The translations under genes were made by a program, and so were the position numbers. Below the pieces are notes generated by a model. That model was not told where the DNA came from. It searched no databases and worked only from the letters and a program-made list of their open reading frames with translations. A stretch of DNA of 50,196 nucleotides from Humidesulfovibrio sp. (GTDB lineage: Bacteria > Desulfobacterota > Desulfovibrionia > Desulfovibrionales > Desulfovibrionaceae): positions 1 through 50,196 of the forward strand of contig NZ_JAVHLD010000022.1 of NCBI RefSeq assembly GCF_031082295.1, written 5' to 3'. This document shows, piece after piece, positions 9,545 to 16,727 of the stretch (within the stretch, counting starts at the first letter, position 1; every line of letters begins with the position of its first letter).

Positions 9545-9578
9545 CGGGCGGGCAGCGCACGTGCTGTCCGCCCGTTTT
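9545..9578 (+). terminator. Rho-independent terminator after the transporter gene
   Basis: CGGGCGGGCAGC pairs with GCTGTCCGCCCG (12 bp, one G-T wobble) around a 6-nt loop and is followed by TTTT. It isolates the transporter from the frd operon, which has its own promoter. Confidence 0.85.
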
Positions 9579-9623
9579 CATTCACAACAAAAAAGCAAGC
9601 CACTTCAGGTGGTTCTGAGCAAC

Positions 9624-9665
9624 TGTGGCGCAGCCCCACATGTGGCGCCACACCATGTGGCACAT
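9624..9665 (+). promoter_or_regulatory. Probable upstream activator sites for the frd promoter
   Basis: Three adjacent dyads: TGTGG-N7-CCACA (9624-9640), the perfect palindrome TGTGGCGCCACA (9641-9652), identical to the one upstream of the transporter, and ATGTGGCACAT (9655-9665). The identical 12-mer starts 128 bp before the -24 element. Confidence 0.75.
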
Positions 9666-9768
9666 GCCTCGCAACCAGCGTCCGGATAAGCCGAAGCCCA
9701 GGCTTGTTTTTAGCAATTTGCGCAGCAAGTACGGGGTGTTGCCGGTCCAACGCGGGCAGCCGCCCGCA

Positions 9769-9784
9769 TGGCACGGCAATTGCC
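9769..9784 (+). promoter_or_regulatory. Sigma54 (-24/-12) promoter of the frd-fum operon
   Basis: TGGCAC-GGCAA-TTGCC, a perfect sigma54 consensus with GG-N10-GC. Transcription would start near 9795, giving a leader of about 250 nt before frdC. Apart from the operator dyads and this promoter, I see no convincing gene in the 526-bp gap between the transporter and frdC. Confidence 0.88.
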
Positions 9785-10047
9785 TTAAAGTGCGCGAGCA
9801 CAAAATGCGTTCTCCTGGCCTTTCGGGAGCCCTGCCCGCGCAGGTCTCCTGGTCCAGCGCGAACAGCTCGAGGAGAGGATGTACGGTTTCGGCCGAAGAT
9901 GAAGGCAGACGCGGCCACGCACCCTCCACCGGGCTGTTTTTTCGCCCCGGCCCTGGACTGCGCGACCGAAATACGGCAACAATGCACAGTAATCGTTCCG
10001 GCACCCCGCCGGGGCAAATTCCAAGAAAAATGCAGATGGAGGTTCGA

Positions 10048-10707
10048 ATGTCCGTTCCCTTGACCGCCAATCACAAAAGTCTGCAAAGCCATCGCTTCGA
10101 TGGCCTGCTGGACTGGGCGCAGATGCTCTCCGGCGCGGGGCTCATCCTGTTCATGTGGGCGCACATGCTGCTCGTGGGCAGCGTCGTCCTGAGTCCCGGC
10201 ATCATGAACGCCATCGCGGAATTTTTTGAGAACACGGGCATGGCCCAGGTGGGCGGGCCGCTGATCTTCCTGCTCTTCCTCGCGCACTTCGCCCTGGCCG
10301 CGCGCAAGATCCCCTTCCGCCTGGAGGCGCAGGGGACCATCTGGGAGCACGCAAAGCTCCTGCACCACACCGACACGTGGCTCTGGGTCATCCAGGCCGT
10401 CACGGCCATGATCATCCTGATCATGGGCTCCATCCACATGTGGGCGGTGCTCTCCGACCTGCCCATCAGCGCCGCCAAGGCCGCCAAGGTCCTGCAGGAG
10501 CACAGCGGCTGGTTCCTGTTCTACCTGGCGCTGACGCCGCTGGTGCACGTGCACCTTGGCATCGGGCTGTACCGCATCGCCATCAAATGGGGTTTCGCGG
10601 GCCGCGCCGAGCGCGCCGCGCTGAAGCGTGTTGTGACGCTCATCGTCCTGGTCTCCGTCGGCATCAGCGTGCTGGCGCTGATCCGGTTCTGGTTCATGGC
10701 AGTCTAG
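10048..10707 (+). CDS. frdC: fumarate reductase cytochrome b subunit FrdC
   Basis: The 219-residue membrane anchor of a Wolinella-type (B-type, two-haem) menaquinol:fumarate reductase. Five hydrophobic segments are visible. Candidate axial haem ligands are His39 (FMWAHM), His80 (FLAHFA), His130 (GSIHMW) and His169 (LVHVHLGIG), one in each of four helices. The ATG (MSVPLTANHK) has an ideal GGAGG at 5 nt, so longer in-frame starts are rejected. The C-A-B gene order is that of Wolinella frdCAB. His167 stands two residues before the last ligand, where I recall that the Wolinella enzyme has the functional Glu180. The enzyme can run as fumarate reductase or as succinate dehydrogenase. Confidence 0.93.
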   Translation: MSVPLTANHKSLQSHRFDGLLDWAQMLSGAGLILFMWAHMLLVGSVVLSPGIMNAIAEFFENTGMAQVGGPLIFLLFLAHFALAARKIPFRLEAQGTIWEHAKLLHHTDTWLWVIQAVTAMIILIMGSIHMWAVLSDLPISAAKAAKVLQEHSGWFLFYLALTPLVHVHLGIGLYRIAIKWGFAGRAERAALKRVVTLIVLVSVGISVLALIRFWFMAV

Positions 10708-10717
10708 GGGGCGGACA

Positions 10718-12562
10718 ATGCAGACTATCTACACCGACGTTCTTGTTGTTGGAGCCGGACTCGCCGGCGAACGCGCGGCCATCGAGGCCGCCGAGGCGGG
10801 CTTCTCCGCCATCTGTCTGAGCCTTGTGCCGTCGCGCCGGTCGCATTCCTCAGCCGCCATGGGCGGCATGCAGGCGGCCATGGGCAACTGCGCCAAGGGC
10901 GAGGGCGACTGCCCCGATGTCCACTTCGCCGACACGGTGAAAGGCTCCGACTGGGGCTGCGACCAGGAAGTGGCCCGCATGTTCGCCGACCGCGCGCCCA
11001 TCGAGATGCGCCAGCTGGCCTACTGGGGCGTGCCCTGGGGCCGCGTGGTCCCCGGCAAGGGAACCTACTACAAGGGCGGCAAGCTCTACGACAAGGAAGA
11101 GAAAGAGGAGAACCGCGGACTCATCAACTCCCGCGACTTCGGCGGCACCGCCAAGTGGCGCACCTGCTACGTCTCCGACGGCACGGGCCACTCCGTTCTG
11201 TACACCATCGACAACGTCTGCGCCAAGCTGGGCGTCGAGGTGCATGACAAGACCGAGTCCATCTCGCTCATCCACGACGGCGTGACCTGCTTCGGCGCGG
11301 TGGCCAGGTGCCTGCGCACCGGCGAGCTGCGCGTGTACCTGGCCAAGGCCACGGTCATCGCCACCGGCGGCTTCGGCCGCATCTACCCCGGCACCACCAA
11401 CGCGGTCATCTGCGACGGCGGCGGCCACATCACGGCGCTGAACACCGGCGTGGTGCCCATGGGCAACATGGAGGCCGTGCAGTTCCACCCCACGGGCATC
11501 GTGCCCACCGAGATCCTCGTCACCGAGGGCTGCCGCGGCGACGGCGGCACCCTGCTCGACGTGAACGAAGAGCGCTTCATGCACGTCTACGAGCCCGAGA
11601 AGCAGGAGCTGGCCTCCCGCGACGTGGTGGCCCGCTGGATGACGCACCACATCCGCCAGGGCAAGGGCGTGAAGTCCCCCTACGGCGACCACCTCTGGCT
11701 CGACATCCGCCATCTTGGCGAGAAGCACATCACCGGCAAGCTGCGCGAAGTGTACGAGATCTGCACGTCCTTCCTGGGCGTGGACCCCATCCACCAGCTC
11801 ATCCCCGTGCGGCCCACCCACCACTACAGCATGGGCGGCGTGCGCACCAACAAGGACGGCAAGGCCTACGGCCTCTCCGGCCTGTTCAGCGTGGGCGAGG
11901 CCTCCTGCTGGGACATGCACGGCTTCAACCGCCTGGGCGGCAACTCCCTGGCCGAGACCGTGGTCGCGGGCGGCATCGTCGGCAAGAAGATCGCCGAGTT
12001 CCTGCAAGGGGCCGAGGTCACCTTCAACTCGAGCGTCATCGACGCCGAGGTCAAGAAGCAGCAGGAGCGCATCCAGAACGTCATCAGCTGCAAGGCCGGC
12101 ACCGAGAACGTCTTCAAGGTGCGCACCGCCATGCAGGACGCCCTGTTCAAGGGCGCGAACATCTTCCGCACCAAGGAAGGCCTGGAGGAGTGCGTCGCCA
12201 CCCTGCAGGACACCCTGGCGCGCGCGCGCAAGGTTGGGCTCAAGAGCAACGGCAAGGGCGTCAACCCGGAACTCTCCGCGGCGCTCAAGATCGAGGGCCA
12301 GGTGAAGATGGCGCTCATGCTCTCCGTGGGCGCGCTGAACCGCACGGAATCGCGCGGGAGCCACAACCGCGAGGACTACCCCGCCAGAAACGACCGCGAC
12401 TGGCTCACCCGCACCCTGGCGTACTGGAAGAACGAGAACGACGACATGCCCACGCTCGCATACGAGGCGGCCACTGAAATCTTCCACATCCCGCCCGGCG
12501 ACCGCGGCTATGGCAAGAGCGAGATCATCAAGGCCGACACCAAGGCCGAGGAGAAGGGGTAG
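10718..12562 (+). CDS. frdA: fumarate reductase/succinate dehydrogenase flavoprotein FrdA
   Basis: The 614-residue catalytic flavoprotein, with covalently bound FAD and the dicarboxylate site, on the inner face of the membrane. The FAD-binding start is VLVVGAGLAGERAAIEA; the segment RRSHSSAAMGGMQAAMG contains the region of the FAD-linking His; HPTGIVPTEILVTEGCRGDGG, RPTHHYSMGGV and FNRLGGNSLAE are substrate and flavin motifs of the family. The length and the lack of a signal peptide fit a cytoplasmic-side subunit. GGGGG lies just before the ATG and the gene starts 10 bp after frdC. It works with FrdB and FrdC, and the fumarase genes downstream give the link to malate. Confidence 0.96.
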   Translation: MQTIYTDVLVVGAGLAGERAAIEAAEAGFSAICLSLVPSRRSHSSAAMGGMQAAMGNCAKGEGDCPDVHFADTVKGSDWGCDQEVARMFADRAPIEMRQLAYWGVPWGRVVPGKGTYYKGGKLYDKEEKEENRGLINSRDFGGTAKWRTCYVSDGTGHSVLYTIDNVCAKLGVEVHDKTESISLIHDGVTCFGAVARCLRTGELRVYLAKATVIATGGFGRIYPGTTNAVICDGGGHITALNTGVVPMGNMEAVQFHPTGIVPTEILVTEGCRGDGGTLLDVNEERFMHVYEPEKQELASRDVVARWMTHHIRQGKGVKSPYGDHLWLDIRHLGEKHITGKLREVYEICTSFLGVDPIHQLIPVRPTHHYSMGGVRTNKDGKAYGLSGLFSVGEASCWDMHGFNRLGGNSLAETVVAGGIVGKKIAEFLQGAEVTFNSSVIDAEVKKQQERIQNVISCKAGTENVFKVRTAMQDALFKGANIFRTKEGLEECVATLQDTLARARKVGLKSNGKGVNPELSAALKIEGQVKMALMLSVGALNRTESRGSHNREDYPARNDRDWLTRTLAYWKNENDDMPTLAYEAATEIFHIPPGDRGYGKSEIIKADTKAEEKG

Positions 12563-12568
12563 CACAAC

Positions 12569-13306
12569 ATGGCCAGACTGCTGAAATTCAACATCTTCCG
12601 CTATAATCCGCAGGACCCGGAGTCCACCCCGCACATGGAAAGCTTTGTGCTGGAGGAAACCGACTCCATGACCCTGTTCATCGTGCTGAACCGCATCCGC
12701 GAGGAGCAGGACCCGAGCCTCCAGTTCGACTTCTGCTGCCGGGCGGGCATCTGCGGCTCCTGCGGCATGGTCATAAACGGCCGCCCGGGCCTGGCCTGCC
12801 ACACCAAGACCAAGGACCTGCCCGACGAGATCACCCTGCTGCCCCTGCCCGTGTACCAGCTGGTGGGCGACCTCTCGGTGGATACCGGCAGCTGGTTCCG
12901 CGAGCTCTACGACACCGTCGAGAGCTGGATCCACACCTCCAAGGCGTTCGACCCCACGGCGCAGGAAGAGCGCATGGAAGACAGCATGGCCGAGGCCATC
13001 TACGAGCTGGACCGCTGCATCGAGTGCGGCTGCTGCGTGGCGGCCTGCGGCACGGCGCGCATGCGTCCGGACTTCCTGGGCGCGGCGGGCATCAACAAGG
13101 TGGGCCGCTTCCTCATCGACCCCAGGGACGAGAGGACCGAGCGGGACTACTTCGAGATCATCGGCAACGACATGGGCATCTTCGGCTGCATGGGCCTGCT
13201 CGCCTGCGAGGACGTGTGCCCCAAGCACATGCCCCTGCAGAACCAGCTGGGCTTCCTGCGCAGGAAGATGGGCATCACGGCGCTCAAAAGCTTCTTCAAG
13301 AAGTAG
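12569..13306 (+). CDS. frdB: fumarate reductase/succinate dehydrogenase iron-sulfur protein FrdB
   Basis: The 245-residue electron-transfer subunit between haem b and FAD. Three cluster sites are seen: a [2Fe-2S] site (FCCRAGICGSCGMVINGRPGLAC), a [4Fe-4S] site (CIECGCCVAAC) and a third site (CMGLLACEDVCPKHMP) of the [3Fe-4S] pattern. The N-terminal plant-type ferredoxin fold and the C-terminal bacterial ferredoxin fold are in the usual order. It starts 6 bp after frdA and is clearly cotranscribed. Confidence 0.96.
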   Translation: MARLLKFNIFRYNPQDPESTPHMESFVLEETDSMTLFIVLNRIREEQDPSLQFDFCCRAGICGSCGMVINGRPGLACHTKTKDLPDEITLLPLPVYQLVGDLSVDTGSWFRELYDTVESWIHTSKAFDPTAQEERMEDSMAEAIYELDRCIECGCCVAACGTARMRPDFLGAAGINKVGRFLIDPRDERTERDYFEIIGNDMGIFGCMGLLACEDVCPKHMPLQNQLGFLRRKMGITALKSFFKK

Positions 13307-13330
13307 GGCGCAAAGGACAGGGGTCACGCC

Positions 13331-14167
13331 ATGAGAGAAATCAAGGCGGCGGACATCAGCGCGGCCGTGGCGCAAATGTGCATGAGCGCCAACACGAAGC
13401 TGCCCGACGATGTGCGCAGGAAATTCGAGGAAGGCTACAAGAACGAGACCACGGAGGCCGGCAAGGAGATCTTCCGCCAGCTTCTGGAGAACGCCGACCT
13501 CTCGTTCGAGACCAAGCTGCCGCTCTGCCAGGACTGCGGCCTTGCCATCTTCTACGTGGAGATGGGCGAGGACGTGTTCGTCAAGGGCGGCGTCAACCAG
13601 GCCATCACGGAAGGCATGGTGACCGGCTACAAGGACGGCTTTCTGCGCAAGAGCAGCTGCGACCCGCTCACCCGCAAGAACACCGGCGACAACACCCCGG
13701 CCATCATCCACATCGACATGGTGCCCGGCGACCGGCTTAAGATCAGCTACATGGCCAAGGGCGGCGGCAGCGAGAACATGAGCCGCGTGACCATGCTGTC
13801 CCCCAGCCAGGGCTGGGAGGGCATCAAGAAGTTCGTGGTGAACCGCGTGGCCGAGGCCGGACCGAACCCCTGTCCGCCCATCATCCTGGGCGTCGGCATC
13901 GGCGGCACCTTCGAATACGCCCCCAAGATCGCCAAGCAGGCGCTGCTGCGCAAGCTCGACGACACGCACCCCGACCCCAAGGTTGCCGCCATGGAGGCGG
14001 AGCTGCTCGAGGCCGTGAACAAGCTCGGCATCGGCCCCATGGGCCTGGGCGGGTCTTACACCTGCCTGGCCGTGAAGATCGCCCTGGCCCCCTGCCACAT
14101 CGCCAGCCTGCCGCTGGCCGTGAACGTGCAGTGCCACAGCGCCCGGCACGAGGAGGTGGAGTTCTGA
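13331..14167 (+). CDS. fumarate hydratase class I, alpha subunit
   Basis: The 278-residue N-terminal (alpha) half of a two-subunit class I [4Fe-4S] fumarase or tartrate dehydratase-type hydro-lyase, interconverting fumarate and malate in the cytoplasm. Candidate cluster cysteines lie in LPLCQDCG (66/69), SSCDPLTRKNTGDNTP and NPCPPIILGVGIGGTFE. AGGGG precedes the ATG. It follows frdB by 24 bp and its stop overlaps the beta-subunit start (TGATG). The context strongly favours fumarase over L-tartrate dehydratase: malate is turned into fumarate for the reductase, or the reverse during oxidation. Confidence 0.93.
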   Translation: MREIKAADISAAVAQMCMSANTKLPDDVRRKFEEGYKNETTEAGKEIFRQLLENADLSFETKLPLCQDCGLAIFYVEMGEDVFVKGGVNQAITEGMVTGYKDGFLRKSSCDPLTRKNTGDNTPAIIHIDMVPGDRLKISYMAKGGGSENMSRVTMLSPSQGWEGIKKFVVNRVAEAGPNPCPPIILGVGIGGTFEYAPKIAKQALLRKLDDTHPDPKVAAMEAELLEAVNKLGIGPMGLGGSYTCLAVKIALAPCHIASLPLAVNVQCHSARHEEVEF

Positions 14168-14712
14168 TGCCCACGTACACCCTGAACACTCCCCTCACCG
14201 ACGCCGACATCGAAAAGCTGCGCGCGGGCGACGTGGTGCTCTTAAACGGCATCATCTACTCCGGCCGCGACGCCGCCCACAAGAAGCTCATGGAACTGCT
14301 CGACGCGGGCAAGCCCCTGCCTTTCGACCTCAAGGGCGCGAGCATCTACTACGTCGGGCCGTCGCCGGCGCCCCCGGGCCGCCCCATCGGCTCCGCCGGG
14401 CCGACCACCAGCTACCGCATGGACGCCTACGCCCCGCGCCTGCACGCCCTTGGCCTCAAGGCCACCATCGGCAAGGGCAAGCGCTCCGACGAGGTGAAAC
14501 AGGCCATGCGGGACAACAAGGCCGTGTACTTCGGCGCCACCGGCGGCGCGGGCGCGCTCTTGAGCAAGTGCATCACGGCCTCCACGGTCATCGCCTTCGA
14601 GGAACTGGGGCCGGAGGCCGTGCGCGAAATGAAGGTGAAGGACTTCCCGCTGCTCGTCATCAACGACGCCTTTGGCGGGGAGCTCTACGCCAAGCCGAAG
14701 CTCGACGACTAG
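14167..14712 (+). CDS. fumarate hydratase class I, beta subunit
   Basis: The 181-residue beta half of the class I fumarase, equivalent to the C-terminal domain of one-chain FumA. Motifs include GDVVLLNGIIYSGRDAAHKK, YYVGPSPAPPGRPIGSAGPTTSYRMD and KAVYFGATGGAGALLS. The start MPTYTLNTPL uses the ATG that shares one base with the alpha-subunit stop, which suggests coupled translation and equal amounts of both chains. It is the last gene of the frd-fum operon; a hairpin lies about 100 bp downstream. Confidence 0.93.
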   Translation: MPTYTLNTPLTDADIEKLRAGDVVLLNGIIYSGRDAAHKKLMELLDAGKPLPFDLKGASIYYVGPSPAPPGRPIGSAGPTTSYRMDAYAPRLHALGLKATIGKGKRSDEVKQAMRDNKAVYFGATGGAGALLSKCITASTVIAFEELGPEAVREMKVKDFPLLVINDAFGGELYAKPKLDD

Positions 14713-14814
14713 CCGCAAGGCGAAACGAAAACGCAACTGGCCGGGGGCGGCCTCTGTGCGGCGCTACCGCAGAAGGCCCGACCACATGCCCCCGTTTGCC
14801 GCGCGCTCAAGGCG

Positions 14815-14862
14815 GGCCGGTCTTCCGTTGCCCCGGATCAACGGAATCGACCGGCCGCCTTT
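14815..14862 (+). terminator. Hairpin terminator after the frd-fum operon
   Basis: GGCCGGTC-TTCCGTTG pairs with CAACGGAA-TC-GACCGGCC (16 bp with a 2-nt bulge and an 8-nt loop), followed by GCCTTT. The T tract is short, but the stem is long. It lies in the 285-bp gap between fumarase and hdrC; no sigma54 promoter was found for hdrC there. Confidence 0.65.
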
Positions 14863-14997
14863 GACGGGCGTGGCCCTCTCACGAAAGACGCGGGGTGACG
14901 CGGCCAGCGCCCCGGCACAGTCTCAGCATGGCGCCCTTGCCTTGGCGGAACCTGTTTGTTATTCCCGACCATGGGATACATTCCCCGGAGACTTGCC

Positions 14998-15669
14998 ATG
15001 CAGACCCCACCGCGCCCAGTGGACCTCGCGGACGACCGCGACCCGGCCTTCCAGGCGGAGGTGGCCCGCCGCTCCGGCCAGGCCCTGGCGTCCTGCTACC
15101 AATGCGGCAACTGCACCGCCGGCTGCGTCTTCACCCCGGACTACGACATCCCCGTGCACCAGGTCATGCGCCTGGTGCAGGTCGGACTGAGGAAGCGCGC
15201 CCTGGCCTGCCGGGCCATCTGGCTCTGCGCCACCTGCCAGGCCTGCACCACCCGCTGCCCCAACAACATCGACGTGGCCAAGGTCATGGACGTGCTGCGG
15301 CACATGGCTCGGCTGGCCGGGCACGCCCCGGAGCCGAACGTCAAGACCTTCACCGACAGCTTCCTGTCCTCCGTCGCCAAGCATGGCCGGGTCTTCGAGG
15401 CCGGGCTGGCCGCCGTGTTCGCGCTGAAGTCCGGCAAGCCCCTGCAGGACGCGTCCCTGGGCCTGCCCATGCTCACGCGCGGCAAGCTCTCCCTCACCCC
15501 GCACGAGCCCGAGGGCAACGGCAAGGCCGAGGTGGCCGCCATCTTCTCCCGCTTCCGCTTCGCGGGCCAAGGGGCCAGCCGCTGCGCGGACCAAGGGGTC
15601 AGCCGCAACTCCCACGACGACGTCCAGCGCGGCGGCAAGCCTTCCGGCAAGACGGAGGACAAGAGATGA
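14998..15669 (+). CDS. hdrC: heterodisulfide reductase subunit C-like protein HdrC
   Basis: A 223-residue iron-sulfur protein with two [4Fe-4S] motifs, CYQCGNCTAGCVF (near residue 34) and CATCQACTTRCP (near residue 77), as in HdrC. It passes electrons between HdrA and HdrB in the cytoplasmic HdrABC module. The start MQTPPRPVDL follows CCGGAG at 8 nt. The C-terminal tail holds a short 24-bp tandem repeat (coding GQGASRCADQGVSRN), probably a dispensable linker. Its stop overlaps the hdrB start (ATGA). It is the first gene of the hdrCBA-flxDCBA operon. Confidence 0.93.
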   Translation: MQTPPRPVDLADDRDPAFQAEVARRSGQALASCYQCGNCTAGCVFTPDYDIPVHQVMRLVQVGLRKRALACRAIWLCATCQACTTRCPNNIDVAKVMDVLRHMARLAGHAPEPNVKTFTDSFLSSVAKHGRVFEAGLAAVFALKSGKPLQDASLGLPMLTRGKLSLTPHEPEGNGKAEVAAIFSRFRFAGQGASRCADQGVSRNSHDDVQRGGKPSGKTEDKR

Positions 15670-16652
15670 GCGCCCCCGCCGCGACGCCACCCACCTTCGC
15701 CTACTACCCCGGCTGCTCCCAGACCGGCACCGCTGCCGAGTACGACCGCTCCAGCCGGGCCTGCTGCGCGGCGCTTGGCGTGCGGCTGGTGGACGTGCCG
15801 GACTGGACCTGCTGCGGGTCGACGCCGGCGCATACCGTGGACCACGTGCTGGCCGGAGCGCTGGCCGCGCGCAACCTGCTTCAGGCGGAGCTCATCGGGC
15901 ACGACCGCGTGACGACGCCCTGCCCCAGCTGCCTGGCCGCCCTGCGCACCGCCAGCCACCACCTGGCCGAGCCTGAAGCCGAAGACAGTGAGACGGGCCT
16001 GCGCGCACCAAGCTTCCGAACTGAGGTCGAGCGCCTGCTGGACCGGCCCGCGCCCCTGCGCGCGGACGCCGTCAGCGTGCTCCAGGTGCTGGTGGAGGAC
16101 GTGGGCGTGGAGGCCATCGCCGCCGCGGTCAAGGCGCCCCTCGCCGGGCTGCGCGTGGCGCCCTACTACGGCTGCATCATGAACCGCCCGCCCGGGCTCA
16201 TGGCCTTCGACGACCCGGAAAACCCCACGGCGCTGGACCGGCTGCTCGCCGCCTGCGGGGCCACGGTGGTGGACTACCCCTTCAAGACAGAATGCTGCGG
16301 CGCGGCCTTCGGCATGCCCCGGCTGGACATCATGCAGCGGCTGTCCGCGCGGCTGCTCGGCATGGCCGCGGACTGCGGGGCCGACGCCATCGTGGTGGCC
16401 TGCCCGCTCTGCCAGATGAACCTGGACCTGCGCCGCTCCCAGGTGAACGCCTGCGCCGGGAAAAACCACGCCATGCCGGTGCCCTACTTCACGCAACTGC
16501 TCGGCCTGGCCCTGGGCCTGCCCGAGGACGCCCTCGGCCTGGACAAGCTTGTGGTGCCGCTGGCCCCGGCCCTTGAGGCCGCCAAGGCCCGCGCTGCCGA
16601 GCCGAAGAACGCCAACGGCGGCGGCCCGAAGGAGAACGCCCCATGCGCATAG
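15666..16652 (+). CDS. hdrB: heterodisulfide reductase subunit B-like protein HdrB
   Basis: A 328-residue protein with two CCG domains: YYPGCSQ...DWTCCGSTPAHT...TPCPSCL in the first half and YYGCIMNRP...TECCGAAFGMP...CPLCQMN in the second. In HdrB these cysteines hold two non-cubane [4Fe-4S] clusters that reduce a disulfide. Sulfate reducers lack CoM-S-S-CoB, and DsrC trisulfide/disulfide is the likely partner by family knowledge. The stop codon lies inside the first copy of a tandem duplication of the hdrA start. Confidence 0.94.
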   Translation: MSAPAATPPTFAYYPGCSQTGTAAEYDRSSRACCAALGVRLVDVPDWTCCGSTPAHTVDHVLAGALAARNLLQAELIGHDRVTTPCPSCLAALRTASHHLAEPEAEDSETGLRAPSFRTEVERLLDRPAPLRADAVSVLQVLVEDVGVEAIAAAVKAPLAGLRVAPYYGCIMNRPPGLMAFDDPENPTALDRLLAACGATVVDYPFKTECCGAAFGMPRLDIMQRLSARLLGMAADCGADAIVVACPLCQMNLDLRRSQVNACAGKNHAMPVPYFTQLLGLALGLPEDALGLDKLVVPLAPALEAAKARAAEPKNANGGGPKENAPCA

Positions 16653-16727
16653 GCGTCATGGTCTGCCATTGCGGCTGCAACGACGAGGAGGCTTCGTGCG
16701 CATAGGCGTCATGGTCTGCCATTGCGG
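16644..16727 (+). repeat. Tandem duplication of the hdrA 5' end
   Basis: A 31-bp sequence (16644-16674) is repeated exactly at 16697-16727, period 53 bp. Both copies encode the HdrA opening RIGVMVCHCG. The first copy starts with ATG at 16643 after AAGGAG and makes a 20-codon ORF ending in TAG at 16703-16705; the second copy is the true hdrA start. The TAG that ends hdrB is the one inside the first copy. Confidence 0.9.

Noticed and set aside
9901-10063. Continuation ORF after MYGFGRR towards frdC (MKADAATHPPP...)
   Set aside because: Its composition is not protein-like, it lacks its own ribosome binding site and it overlaps the well-supported frdC start.
10850-14149. A 1099-codon open frame on the minus strand opposite frdA-frdB-fumarase
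   Set aside because: It is the antisense shadow of well-recognised genes in high-G+C DNA, has the expected Ala/His/Val/Gly-rich nonsense composition and resembles no protein family.
14931-14962. TGGCG/TTGCC and TGGCGG/TTTG sequences before hdrC as a sigma54 promoter
   Set aside because: Spacings are wrong and the -12 GC is missing.
16644-16727. The 31-bp repeat as a CRISPR unit
   Set aside because: There are only two copies, with a 22-bp gap, and both are coding for the HdrA N-terminus.
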